A stretch of DNA of 8,418 nucleotides. Source: Bacteroidota bacterium (GTDB lineage Bacteria > Bacteroidota > Bacteroidia > Bacteroidales > CG2-30-32-10). Shown here piece after piece: positions 1 to 7,414 of the stretch (within the stretch, counting starts at the first letter, position 1; every line of letters begins with the position of its first letter). Position numbers and translations under genes: made by a program. The notes below the pieces were generated by a model. It made no database searches, was not told where the DNA came from, and saw only the letters and a program-made list of their open reading frames with translations. The stretch lies in the NCBI GenBank assembly GCA_013334735.1, contig JAAXXA010000100.1, positions 1-8,418 on the forward strand, in the 5' to 3' direction.

Positions 1-1
1 T

Positions 2-436
2 TCCATTGTAAAAAGTCAAAAGAACATTGATATTAACACTTATAGTACTACTAACAATGTTCCTGTAAAAAAAGACAAACTAATTTACGTTAAATCATAT
101 ACTGTTAATGGGATTGGTAAATTTTTTACCGGTACAGCCGGTAAACTTGACTCATTATTAACTGACAATAAAACAGGAACGAATAATAATTTAGTAAACA
201 GTTTGCGGGTTGAATTCTGGAAATCACCTATAAATTATAAAGGTTATAAAAGTGGAGCAAATAAACTAGTAATATTCGGATTGGATAATATTGAAGTGGT
301 TTCATTTAAAATATTAAACAAAAATCTTTATATGAAATATATGGCTGAATATTATCAAATAGAAAATTCAACAGATTTCAAATCGCTAAATCCTATCAAT
401 AATCAACAGCTTATAAGCCAACTTGGGAATAAATGA
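2..436 (+). CDS. Unrecognised protein, C-terminal part (5' end outside window)
   Basis: One frame is open from base 2 to the TGA at 434-436 with no stop, giving 144 visible codons, so the gene begins before the window. A TTG at 203 could be read as a start, but the frame is already open upstream and there is no reason to prefer it. The visible part is rich in Asn, Lys, Ser and Thr at first (about residues 1-70), as in a linker or low-complexity stretch. A more ordered, hydrophobic and aromatic C-terminal portion follows, containing the motif SPINYKGYKSG and a segment reading LVIFGLDNIEVVSF. No membrane segment or catalytic motif is visible in what remains. The stop codon overlaps the dapF start (ATGA), so the two are probably co-transcribed and translationally coupled. 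I do not recognise the family with certainty and assign no function. Confidence 0.75.
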   Translation, partial: SIVKSQKNIDINTYSTTNNVPVKKDKLIYVKSYTVNGIGKFFTGTAGKLDSLLTDNKTGTNNNLVNSLRVEFWKSPINYKGYKSGANKLVIFGLDNIEVVSFKILNKNLYMKYMAEYYQIENSTDFKSLNPINNQQLISQLGNK

Positions 437-1236
437 TTTTACGATTTTACAAATATCAGGGTACAGGCAATGATTTTATATTAATTGACAATAGAAGTTT
501 TGTGTTAAGAAACCACATTGATTACACAAATATTATTGCCAATTTATGTAATCGGAGGTTCGGCATTGGCGCAGATGGATTGATATTAATCAATAAAAGT
601 GATGAAGCGGATTTTGCAATGCAATATTTTAATTCCGATGGCAAAGAAGGAACTATGTGTGGCAATGGAGGAAGATGCAGTGTAGCTTTCGTAAACTATC
701 TTGGTATTATTAAAGAAAAAACCACTTTTATAGCTATCGACGGGCTACACGAGGCAATCATTTGTAATAAAGAAAAGGACACAACCCTTGTTAGTCTGAA
801 AATGAAAGAGATTAATAATGTTGAAAAATATGATCAGGGTTATATTCTTGATACTGGATCGCCTCACTATGTTTGTTTTAAAGAAAATGCTGAAAGTATT
901 GATGTATATAATGAAGGTAAAAAAATACGCAACAATACAAAATTTTTCAAAAAAGGAGTTAATGTTGACTTCGCCACAATATATAAGGATTATATTTATG
1001 TTAGAACTTATGAAAGAGGTGTTGAAGCCGAAACTCTTTCATGCGGGACAGGGGCTGTTGCAACAGCAATAGCAGCTAGCATTTCCGATAACGAAAATAA
1101 AAACAATGAATTCACTTTAATAACAAAAGGCGGAAAACTATATGTTCATTTTGATAAAATTTCAAAAACCTTATTTACCGATATTTGGTTAAAAGGTAAT
1201 GTTACAAATGTTTTTAAAGGAGATATAAATATTTAA
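433..1236 (+). CDS. dapF: Diaminopimelate epimerase (DapF)
   Basis: DapF is a cytoplasmic, cofactor-independent epimerase that converts LL-diaminopimelate to the meso form, the last step before lysine and the cross-linking residue of peptidoglycan. The 267-residue product has the usual length and both halves of the two-domain fold. The N-terminal YQGTGNDFILID motif is at about residues 8-19. The first catalytic cysteine is C76 in MCGNGGRC, and the second is C204 in the LSCGTGA loop, preceded by RTYERGVEAET (191-201). Both members of the two-cysteine acid/base pair are present, so the enzyme should be active. The ATG overlaps the stop of the upstream gene as ATGA, which supports this start and suggests translational coupling. 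The GNAT gene begins 3 nt after its stop. A shifted frame at 818-1072 is only a shadow of this gene. Confidence 0.97.
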   Translation: MILRFYKYQGTGNDFILIDNRSFVLRNHIDYTNIIANLCNRRFGIGADGLILINKSDEADFAMQYFNSDGKEGTMCGNGGRCSVAFVNYLGIIKEKTTFIAIDGLHEAIICNKEKDTTLVSLKMKEINNVEKYDQGYILDTGSPHYVCFKENAESIDVYNEGKKIRNNTKFFKKGVNVDFATIYKDYIYVRTYERGVEAETLSCGTGAVATAIAASISDNENKNNEFTLITKGGKLYVHFDKISKTLFTDIWLKGNVTNVFKGDINI

Positions 1237-1239
1237 AAA

Positions 1240-1764
1240 ATGAAAAGCAAAAATCTTTTATTACGCGCTCCCGAACCCGCTGATATTGATTTGCTGTACA
1301 AATGGGAAAATGATTCTCGAATATGGTATCTAAGTAATACAGTAGCTCCAATTTCCAGACATCTGCTAGAGGAATATATCCTAACTGCTTATCAGGATAT
1401 TTATACGGCAAAACAATTACGCCTGATGATAGACAATGTAAATACTGGAGAAACAGTAGGCTGTATTGATCTTTTTGATTTTGATCCTGTAAATTTAAGA
1501 GCGGGTATTGGAATTCTTATTTCCGACAATCAAAGGAACAAAGGTTATGCATCAGAAGCGCTGGCTTTATTAATAGATTATGCATTTAACACTCTTAATC
1601 TTCATCAACTTTATTGCAACATTACAACTAACAACGAAGTTAGTTTAAAGCTGTTTAAAAAGCATAATTTTAAAAATATAGGAATAAAAAAAGATTGGAC
1701 AAGATTAAAAGATAAATGGCTTGATGAATATATTTTACAGCTAATAAATACAAATAAAATATAA
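1240..1764 (+). CDS. GNAT-family N-acetyltransferase (RimJ/SpeG-like)
   Basis: This 174-residue protein has the length and layout of a single-domain GNAT acetyltransferase that moves an acetyl group from acetyl-CoA to an amine. The N-terminal LLLRAPEPADIDLLYKWEND resembles the start of RimJ/RimL/SpeG-type enzymes. The pyrophosphate-binding loop QRNKGYAS lies at residues 98-105, followed by a helix with EALALLIDYAF. The C-terminal NNEVSLKLFKKHNF (131-144) matches the usual motif B region, in which an Asn and a Phe help hold CoA and the substrate side. The substrate (ribosomal protein, polyamine or small molecule) cannot be told from sequence. It starts 3 nt after dapF, so it is almost certainly in the same transcript. 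From memory, a GNAT gene between dapF and mltG recurs in Bacteroidota, but its role in wall metabolism is not established here. Confidence 0.9.
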   Translation: MKSKNLLLRAPEPADIDLLYKWENDSRIWYLSNTVAPISRHLLEEYILTAYQDIYTAKQLRLMIDNVNTGETVGCIDLFDFDPVNLRAGIGILISDNQRNKGYASEALALLIDYAFNTLNLHQLYCNITTNNEVSLKLFKKHNFKNIGIKKDWTRLKDKWLDEYILQLINTNKI

Positions 1765-1792
1765 CTAAAGAGTACTTGGAATGCCAAAAGTC

Positions 1793-1867
1793 CGCTCCGC
1801 CATAGCGGAGGCGAAAAATTACTTAAAGTTTAGAAATATTGAGAGGGAGTCCTTAACTTTAGGCACT
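1793..1867 (+). repeat. Intergenic repeat: GC-rich hairpin plus TTTAGGCACT motif (copy 1)
   Basis: In the 116-nt gap between the GNAT gene and mltG, bases 1793-1813 form a GC-rich stem: CGCTCCGC pairs with GCGGAGGCG around a CATA loop, with one bulged G. It stands out against very AT-rich surroundings. About 45 nt downstream, CTTTAGGCACT occupies 1857-1867. The same two parts recur at 5983-6040. No T-run follows the hairpin on the plus strand, so it does not look like a standard intrinsic terminator for the GNAT gene. A small dispersed intergenic repeat is the best reading. No confident promoter for mltG was found in this gap. Confidence 0.6.
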
Positions 1868-1880
1868 AATTTTTAAATAT

Positions 1881-2936
1881 ATGAACGATAATATTAAAGG
1901 ATTTTCATGGCTTAAAGCGTTATTGATTTTTGGAATTATACTTATTTTTGTTGCAGCATTCCTTTCATACAAAGCTTATACTATATTTTATAAATCCAAT
2001 GTTAATTTAAAGGGAGAAAAAAGTACATCTATATATATTCCAACAAATTCAAAATTCGATGATGTTACAGAAATATTAAATAAAAAAGAAATAATTATTA
2101 ATGTTAGTTCTTTAAAATGGCTAGCAGAGTATAAAAATTATATAAAAAATGTAAAACCGGGAAAATATAAAATTTCTGCAGGTATGAACAATAACGATCT
2201 CCTGAATATGCTTAAATCAGGAAGGCAGGAACCGGTGAAGCTGGTATTTAATAATGTTCGAACAAAATATCAACTTGCCGGAAAAATATCAAAACAATTG
2301 GAGGCCGATTCCTTAAGTATTATTAAATTATTGAACGATTCTAATTATCTTTCAAATTATGATTTCACTACTTATAATGCAGTAGTTGTATTCATTCCCA
2401 ACACCTACCAATTTTTTTGGAACACTTCGGCTTCAGAGCTATTCAAAAGAATGAACAAAGAATATGAAGCATTCTGGAACAAAGAAAGGAAATCTAAAGC
2501 GGAAGAAATTGGGTTAAATCCTGCTCAGGTTACAATTTTGGCTTCTATTGTTCAGGAAGAAACCAACAAATACGATGAAATGCCTATTGTAGCAGGATTA
2601 TATATTAATCGTTTAAAAAAAGATATGAAGCTGGAAGCTGACCCTACAGTAAAATTTGCAATTGGTGATTTTGGATTGAAAAGAATATTAAAATCACACT
2701 TAAAAATTGATTCTCCTTACAATACATATTTAAATCATGGATTACCCCCCGGTCCTATAAGCCTTCCTAATAGTAAAATTATTGATAAAACCTTAAATTA
2801 TACTAAGCATCATTATATTTATATGTGTGCAAAAGAAGATTTTTCCGGTTATCATAATTTTGCTGTTACTGGTTCTGAACATGCCGCCAATGCTAGAAGA
2901 TATCAAAACGCGTTAAACAGATTGAAAATAAAATAA
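1881..2936 (+). CDS. mltG: Endolytic murein transglycosylase MltG (YceG-like)
   Basis: MltG is a membrane-anchored lytic transglycosylase that cleaves nascent glycan strands inside the chain and is thought to set strand length and terminate polymerisation. The 351-residue protein has one N-terminal membrane segment at about residues 10-30 (LLIFGIILIFVAAF core), leaving the rest outside the cytoplasmic membrane. A LysM-like small domain follows (about 48-115, with VKPGKYKISAGM), then the YceG catalytic domain with FIPNTYQFFW (171-180), ILASIVQEETNK (219-230) and LEADPTVKFAIG (251-262). The family's catalytic Glu lies in the ASIVxxET motif. Here the first acidic position reads Gln (Q225), while E227 aligns with the conserved second Glu, so activity is expected. 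LPPGPISLPN (288-297) and a C-terminal HNFAVTGSEH segment (325-334) are also family features. The ATG at 1881 places the membrane segment correctly. No Shine-Dalgarno sequence is evident, as is common in Bacteroidota. Confidence 0.95.
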   Translation: MNDNIKGFSWLKALLIFGIILIFVAAFLSYKAYTIFYKSNVNLKGEKSTSIYIPTNSKFDDVTEILNKKEIIINVSSLKWLAEYKNYIKNVKPGKYKISAGMNNNDLLNMLKSGRQEPVKLVFNNVRTKYQLAGKISKQLEADSLSIIKLLNDSNYLSNYDFTTYNAVVVFIPNTYQFFWNTSASELFKRMNKEYEAFWNKERKSKAEEIGLNPAQVTILASIVQEETNKYDEMPIVAGLYINRLKKDMKLEADPTVKFAIGDFGLKRILKSHLKIDSPYNTYLNHGLPPGPISLPNSKIIDKTLNYTKHHYIYMCAKEDFSGYHNFAVTGSEHAANARRYQNALNRLKIK

Positions 2937-3016
2937 TCTTATTGTCGTCAATATAATATTTTACGGGAATACTTTACAGAAAATTTTAAGAGATTGTTCT
3001 AAAAGGGGAAAAAAAC
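2937..3016. other. Convergent intergenic gap between mltG and the polysaccharide genes
   Basis: These 80 nt separate the stop of mltG (plus strand) from the stop of the PHP phosphatase gene (minus strand). A bidirectional terminator would be expected here, but I see only weak, AT-rich, imperfect pairing around 2983-3004 and no GC stem followed by a T-run on either strand. How the two converging transcripts end is not visible from sequence. Confidence 0.4.
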
Positions 3017-3763
3017 TTAAAGTTCTTTATTCTTAAGCATTCCCGAATTAATAAGTTTTTCAAGATGTTTAGAGTAGCGGCTTTTTTCGAGCTGTTCAAA
3101 GTAAACTGAATTGTGAGTGTCGCTTCCAACAAAATCAACCATATTATTATCAATAAATTTTTCAGCTATTTTTCTTACTTCTGCTGAATAATAGCCTGCA
3201 AGTGAAGGAAGGTTAATCTGGAAAAGTATCTCTCTGTCTTTTAAGGTAACGAATTTTTCAAAATCGGAATACCAATATGCATATCTTTCAGGATGCGCTA
3301 ATATAGGATTGTAACCATCTAATTTCAAATCGAACATTACCTGATAAATACTATCAGGAGGGAAATATGCCGATAGTTCAATTAAAACATATTTTTTACC
3401 AAAAGTAAGCAATTCACCTGCGCGGAATTTTTGTATAAAACCTTCGTCAAGCATATATTCGGCAGCAGCTTCAATTTTTATTGGTATTTGTTCTTTTGCA
3501 ACGGCATTTTTTAAATTTTCAAGATTTTTAAAAATAATCTCAGGAGTATTTTTAAAAAAATCGAACATAATATGAGGTGTAGTAATAATTTTTTTATATC
3601 CAAGATTATAAAAAGAACGGATAAGCTCAATAGAATCTTCAACAGATTCTGATCCATCATCAATTCCCGGAATCAGATGCGAGTGCATGTCTGTTGAAAT
3701 AAGCGACATATCAATCGGATGCTTTAATTTGTTAGAAGTAAAAAAATTATTAAAAACACTCAT
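3017..3763 (-). CDS. PHP-type tyrosine-protein phosphatase (CpsB/CapC family)
   Basis: The 248-residue product is a polymerase-and-histidinol-phosphatase (PHP) metallo-phosphatase of the CpsB/CapC/YwqE type, which removes phosphate from the tyrosine-rich tail of capsule or exopolysaccharide co-polymerase kinases. Metal-binding motifs are all present: DMHSHLIPGIDDG from residue 25 (H27 and H29), TTPH (61-64), AAEYM (100-104), LAHPER (155-160) and GSDTH (213-217). The length matches the family. There is no signal peptide or membrane segment, which fits a cytoplasmic enzyme. It is the last gene of the minus-strand group and starts 5 nt after the rfbB stop, so it is probably co-transcribed with the nucleotide-sugar genes. 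The partner kinase (a Wzc-like BY-kinase) is not in this window. The family call is firm; the physiological substrate is inferred. Confidence 0.9.
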   Translation of the reverse strand: MSVFNNFFTSNKLKHPIDMSLISTDMHSHLIPGIDDGSESVEDSIELIRSFYNLGYKKIITTPHIMFDFFKNTPEIIFKNLENLKNAVAKEQIPIKIEAAAEYMLDEGFIQKFRAGELLTFGKKYVLIELSAYFPPDSIYQVMFDLKLDGYNPILAHPERYAYWYSDFEKFVTLKDREILFQINLPSLAGYYSAEVRKIAEKFIDNNMVDFVGSDTHNSVYFEQLEKSRYSKHLEKLINSGMLKNKEL

Positions 3764-3768
3764 TTTAT

Positions 3769-4821
3769 TTATCTCTTATCGTATAGATTTTCATAATATT
3801 TTTGGTAAGCTCCCGATGTTACATTAATAAGCCATGTTTCATTTTCAAGATACCAGTCAACCGTTTTTTCAAGCCCTTCTTCGAATTGAAGTGATGGTTT
3901 CCATCCTAAATTTTTCTGTAATTTGCTTGAGTCTATTGCATAACGCAAGTCATGCCCTGCCCTGTCGGTAACATATGTAATAAGTTTTTCTGATTCTCCT
4001 TCTTTTCTTCCAAGTTTTTTATTCATTATTTTGCAAAGGAGAAGCACTAAATCAATATTTTTCCACTCGTTATTTCCGCCAATATTATATGTTTCTCCAA
4101 CTTTTCCTTTATGAAAAATAAGTTCAATAGCGGCAGCATGATCTTCAACCCACAACCAGTCCCGTACATTTTCGCCCTTCCCATAAACAGGTAGAGGTTT
4201 GTTATTTTTAATATTATTTATGCAAAGAGGTATCAGCTTCTCAGGAAACTGGTTTGCGCCATAATTATTTGAACAATTGCTAATAACAACAGGTATTTTG
4301 TATGTATGGAAGTATGCTCTTACAATATGATCTGAACTTGCTTTTGATGCGGAATATGGACTACGGGGATCATAAGCTGTTTCTTCAGTAAAAAAACCTT
4401 CTTTTCCTAAAGAACCATATACTTCATCGGTAGAAATATGATAAAAAATTTTATTTTCCGGGTTATCCTTCCATATTATTTTTGCCGCATTTAACAAATT
4501 AACTGTCCCTACAATATTTGTCATTATAAAATCCATAGGATTAAGGATTGAACGGTCAACATGCGATTCTGCCGCAAGGTGAATTACACCGTCAAATCTG
4601 TATTTATTAAAAAGTTCTTGAACAAAATCCACATCAACAATATCTCCTCTAACAAACTCATAATTTTCATTTTTTTCAATATCTGTTAGGTTTGCCAAAT
4701 TACCTGCATAAGTCAGCTTGTCGAGGTTAACAATTTTATAATCTGGATATTTTTTTACAAAGCGCTTTGTAACATGCGATCCAATAAAACCCGCACCTCC
4801 GGTTATTAATATTGTTTTCAT
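3769..4821 (-). CDS. rfbB: dTDP-glucose 4,6-dehydratase (RfbB/RmlB)
   Basis: RmlB is an NAD-dependent short-chain dehydrogenase/reductase of extended type that turns dTDP-glucose into dTDP-4-keto-6-deoxyglucose, the branch point to dTDP-rhamnose and other deoxysugars. The 350-residue product has the NAD loop GGAGFIGSH (8-16), HLAAESHVDRS (81-91), the catalytic Thr-Asp-Glu of STDEVYG (130-136), the YSASK pair Y156/K160, and SNNYGANQFPEKLIPL (184-199). D132 and E133, which distinguish the dehydratase from plain epimerases such as GalE, are intact. The length is normal for the family. It lies 46 nt downstream of galE and 5 nt upstream of the phosphatase gene. The partner genes rmlA, rmlC and rmlD are not in the window, so the final sugar is unknown and need not be rhamnose. 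Confidence 0.96.
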   Translation of the reverse strand: MKTILITGGAGFIGSHVTKRFVKKYPDYKIVNLDKLTYAGNLANLTDIEKNENYEFVRGDIVDVDFVQELFNKYRFDGVIHLAAESHVDRSILNPMDFIMTNIVGTVNLLNAAKIIWKDNPENKIFYHISTDEVYGSLGKEGFFTEETAYDPRSPYSASKASSDHIVRAYFHTYKIPVVISNCSNNYGANQFPEKLIPLCINNIKNNKPLPVYGKGENVRDWLWVEDHAAAIELIFHKGKVGETYNIGGNNEWKNIDLVLLLCKIMNKKLGRKEGESEKLITYVTDRAGHDLRYAIDSSKLQKNLGWKPSLQFEEGLEKTVDWYLENETWLINVTSGAYQKYYENLYDKR

Positions 4822-4858
4822 AAATATATTATTTTGTCCCTAATTTCTTATTTTTATC

Positions 4859-4886
4859 CCTTATGCCTTATGCCTTGTGCCTTATT
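4859..4886. repeat. 7-bp tandem repeat (CCTTATG-type) at the galE 3' end
   Basis: Four successive 7-bp units read CCTTATG, CCTTATG, CCTTGTG and CCTTATT on the plus strand; a further CCTTATT stands at 4891-4897 and a related CCCTTATG start precedes the array. Units 2-4 lie inside the galE reading frame on the minus strand. They encode the final residues (IRHKA) and the TAA stop at 4868-4870. Confidence 0.7.
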
Positions 4887-5905
4887 TTTACCTTATTACT
4901 TAGTTCCACTTCCCACTTCCATGCTGAAAGCATCATATCATCAATATCTTTTTCGGCTTTCCATCCTAATTCATTGTTTGCATAAGTAGTATCTGCCCAA
5001 ACTTTTTCAATATCACCTTGTCTTCTTTTTGCAAATTTAAAATTCAGTTTTTTGCCTGAAACTTTTTCGAATGATCGTATCGCTTCAAGTACGGTATATC
5101 CTTTTCCTGTACCTATGTTAAATATTTCACAATCTGATTTAGACAAGTTATTGAACATTCTCTCAAAAGCAATAATATGAGCTTTGGCTAGGTCAACAAC
5201 ATGAATATAATCGCGTATGCAAGTTCCATCAGGGGTATTGTAATCATTACCAAAAACATTAAGATTTTCACGTTTTCCTATTGCTGTTTGTGTGATAAAG
5301 GGAACAAGATTATTAGGGACACCTATCGGTAATTCGCCAATAAGAGCCGTTTCATGCGCTCCGATAGGATTAAAATATCTAAGTAAAGTTGCCTTTATTC
5401 CTGATGATTTAACAGAACATTCTATTATTTCTTCTGAAATCTGTTTCGTATGACCATAAGGTGAAAATGCTTTTTGAATGGAAGTTTTTTCAGTAACAGG
5501 CAATTCCGTGGCTTGTCCATAAACAGTACATGAAGATGAAAAAACCAAATTTTTAATTTGATGTTCATTCATACACTGCATAATATTTATCAACGAAAAC
5601 AGATTGTTACGATAATATTTTAAAGGCTTTTCAACTGATTCACCTACTGCTTTATGAGCAGCAAAATGAATAACTCCTTTAATATCCTTATTATTGTCAA
5701 AAAATTTAGCAGTTAAGTATTCATTACAAAGGTCAAATTCATGAAACTCCGGCAGAATACCTGTTATTTTTTCAATTGAATATAATACCTCCTTTACTGA
5801 AGTGGAAAGGTTATCAATAATTACAACTTCGTAACCTTTCTGTTGTAATTCAACAACTGTATGTGAACCAATAAAACCTGTCCCACCTGTAACGAGTATT
5901 TTCAT
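4868..5905 (-). CDS. galE: UDP-glucose 4-epimerase (GalE)
   Basis: GalE interconverts UDP-glucose and UDP-galactose (some members also the N-acetyl forms) using tightly bound NAD, in the cytoplasm. The 345-residue product carries the NAD loop GGTGFIGSH (7-15), HFAAHKAVGES (80-90), SSSCTVYG (123-130), the catalytic pair Y150/K154 in SPYGHTK, RYFNPIGAH (176-184) and CIRDYIHVVDLAKAH. The dehydratase Asp-Glu pair is absent, which separates it from the neighbouring rfbB. The length is typical. The last residues, IRHKA plus the stop, are written by a 7-bp tandem repeat, so the native C-terminus has probably been replaced or extended. This tail lies outside the catalytic core. The start is set by the NAD loop beginning only seven residues in. 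A 188-nt gap with a hairpin repeat lies upstream, so galE may have its own promoter, although no clear one was seen. Confidence 0.95.
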   Translation of the reverse strand: MKILVTGGTGFIGSHTVVELQQKGYEVVIIDNLSTSVKEVLYSIEKITGILPEFHEFDLCNEYLTAKFFDNNKDIKGVIHFAAHKAVGESVEKPLKYYRNNLFSLINIMQCMNEHQIKNLVFSSSCTVYGQATELPVTEKTSIQKAFSPYGHTKQISEEIIECSVKSSGIKATLLRYFNPIGAHETALIGELPIGVPNNLVPFITQTAIGKRENLNVFGNDYNTPDGTCIRDYIHVVDLAKAHIIAFERMFNNLSKSDCEIFNIGTGKGYTVLEAIRSFEKVSGKKLNFKFAKRRQGDIEKVWADTTYANNELGWKAEKDIDDMMLSAWKWEVELSNKVKIRHKA

Positions 5906-5982
5906 TTATTTAATTTTCACTTTTTATATTAGACTATTTGTGGCTAAATGTCTTTTTTTTGAAACAGCCTCTTTTAAAAAAT

Positions 5983-6040
5983 TTTAGGCACTCCTCCACC
6001 TCCGCTCCGAACATTGCGGAGGCGGAGTACTTTAGGCACT
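5983..6040. repeat. Intergenic repeat: GC-rich hairpin flanked by TTTAGGCACT motifs (copy 2)
   Basis: The 188-nt gap between the UDP-sugar dehydrogenase and galE contains TTTAGGCACT twice in direct orientation (5983-5992 and 6031-6040). Between them is a hairpin in which CTCCGCTCCG (6000-6009) pairs with CGGA-G-GCGGAG (6017-6027) around a 7-nt loop, again with one bulged G. This is the same hairpin design as at 1793-1813, though the loop sequence differs. Read on the minus strand, the nearest T-run is about 14 nt beyond the stem, so it is at best a poor terminator. The rest of the gap (5906-5980 and 6045-6093) shows nothing I can name. Confidence 0.6.
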
Positions 6041-6093
6041 TTAATCCGTCGATGGAGGACTTATTCATTACTACTTTTTGAAGAATACTATTT

Positions 6094-7389
6094 TTATAAG
6101 CTCCAGTAAGTAAGTTCTTTTATTTTATTTCTATAAATTCCTTTTACATCAACGAATACTACTTTATCTGTTGATAAAGATTTAAAATATGCTTCGTTAA
6201 ATTCATAATATGGTTTATGGTTTACAGCAACAATAATGGCATCGTACTTTCCTGAAGGTTTGTCAACTAGTTCGAAACCGTATTCATGTTTCAGTTCTTT
6301 TGAAGAAGCGTATGGATCAACTACGTCAACATTTATCCCGTAAGTTTTTAATTCACTCACAATATCTGCAACTCTTGAATTTCTGATATCGCTTACGTCT
6401 TCTTTAAAAGTTGCACCCATTACAAGAGCTCTTGAGTTAAGAACATTTTTACCGGCTGCGATCATTTTTTTAACAGTTTGTTTTGCAACATAAAATCCCA
6501 TCGTATCATTTACAAAACGTCCAGAATTAATAATCTGTGGATGATATCTGAATTCCTTCGCTTTATAAGTAAGATAATAAGGATCTACACCTATGCAATG
6601 TCCACCAACCAAGCCGGGATAAAATTTAAGAAAATTCCACTTTGTACCTGCAGCTTCAAGCACTTCATAAGTATTTATGCCCATTCTGTTAAATATAATA
6701 GAAAGTTCATTCATCAAAGCAATGTTTACGTCTCTTTGAGTGTTTTCAATAATTTTAGCCGATTCGGCTACTTTTATTGATGATGCTTTATGAATACCTG
6801 CTTTAACCACAAGTTCATATACTTTTGCAACTATATCAAGAGATTCGTCATCGCATCCGGAAACCACTTTTGTAATTGAAGTTATTGTGTGAAGTTTGTC
6901 ACCGGGATTAATTCTTTCAGGAGAAAATCCAACTTTAAAATCTTCAATAAATTTCAATCCTGATAATTCTTCTAAAATAGGAATACAGTCTTCTTCTGTA
7001 CATCCGGGATATACTGTTGATTCATATACAACATAATCGCCTTTTTTCAACACTTTACCTATAGTTCGTGTAGCACCGAGGAGGGGTCTTAAATCAGGAA
7101 GATTATGATCATCAATTGGAGTTGGCACTGCAATAATATGAAATTTTGCATGTTTAAGATCAACAGGATTTGCTGTAAATGTAATATCACAATTATCAAA
7201 TGCAGAAGATGGAAGTTCTTCACTGGGATCTAACTTTTTCTTCATCATTTCCACCCTGTCTTCCTTTATGTCAAAACCTATTACCGATATATTTTTCGAA
7301 AACTCAAGGGCAATTGGTAAACCAACGTATCCTAATCCTATAACGGATAGTTTAGTTTCTTTTTTTAGTAGTTCGTTGTATAAATCCAT
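6094..7389 (-). CDS. UDP-N-acetylhexosamine 6-dehydrogenase, TviB/WbpO type
   Basis: This 431-residue protein belongs to the UDP-glucose/UDP-mannose dehydrogenase family, which oxidises the C6 hydroxyl of a UDP-sugar to a carboxylate in two NAD-dependent steps. The N-terminal Rossmann loop GLGYVGLP is at 18-25. IIAVPTPIDDHNLPDL (85-100) and ESTVYPGCTEE (123-133) follow, then GFSPERINPGD (154-164), AESAKIIENTQRD (208-220) and the catalytic cysteine C265 in GGHCIGVDPYYL. The pattern is of the TviB/VipA/WbpO subgroup, which acts on UDP-GlcNAc or UDP-GalNAc and not on plain UDP-glucose; the exact sugar is inferred. All key residues are present and the length is normal. It sits 25 nt downstream of the WbpB-like gene on the same strand. 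That pairing suggests that its uronate product is, or was, passed to the 3-dehydrogenase. Confidence 0.92.
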   Translation of the reverse strand: MDLYNELLKKETKLSVIGLGYVGLPIALEFSKNISVIGFDIKEDRVEMMKKKLDPSEELPSSAFDNCDITFTANPVDLKHAKFHIIAVPTPIDDHNLPDLRPLLGATRTIGKVLKKGDYVVYESTVYPGCTEEDCIPILEELSGLKFIEDFKVGFSPERINPGDKLHTITSITKVVSGCDDESLDIVAKVYELVVKAGIHKASSIKVAESAKIIENTQRDVNIALMNELSIIFNRMGINTYEVLEAAGTKWNFLKFYPGLVGGHCIGVDPYYLTYKAKEFRYHPQIINSGRFVNDTMGFYVAKQTVKKMIAAGKNVLNSRALVMGATFKEDVSDIRNSRVADIVSELKTYGINVDVVDPYASSKELKHEYGFELVDKPSGKYDAIIVAVNHKPYYEFNEAYFKSLSTDKVVFVDVKGIYRNKIKELTYWSL

Positions 7390-7414
7390 TTTTTTAAATT
7401 TAATAATTAATTTA

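Noticed and set aside
818..1072. 84-codon open frame on the plus strand inside dapF
   Set aside because: It lies wholly within dapF in another frame, has no family motif, and dapF is complete with both catalytic cysteines.
1214..1411. 65-codon minus-strand open frame
   Set aside because: It is antisense to the dapF end and GNAT start and has no recognisable features; a shadow frame.
1839..1861. Possible Bacteroidota promoter before mltG (TAACTTTA resembling TAnnTTTG, with TTG upstream)
   Set aside because: The TTG to -7 spacing is only about 12 nt instead of about 19-21, the last -7 base does not match, and the -7 overlaps the TTTAGGCACT repeat.
6000..6027. Intrinsic terminator between the UDP-sugar dehydrogenase and galE
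   Set aside because: The stem is good, but no T-run follows directly on the transcribed strand; the shared design with 1793-1813 argues for a dispersed repeat.
6478..6780. 100-codon plus-strand open frame
   Set aside because: It is antisense to the well-supported UDP-sugar dehydrogenase and has no domain-like sequence.
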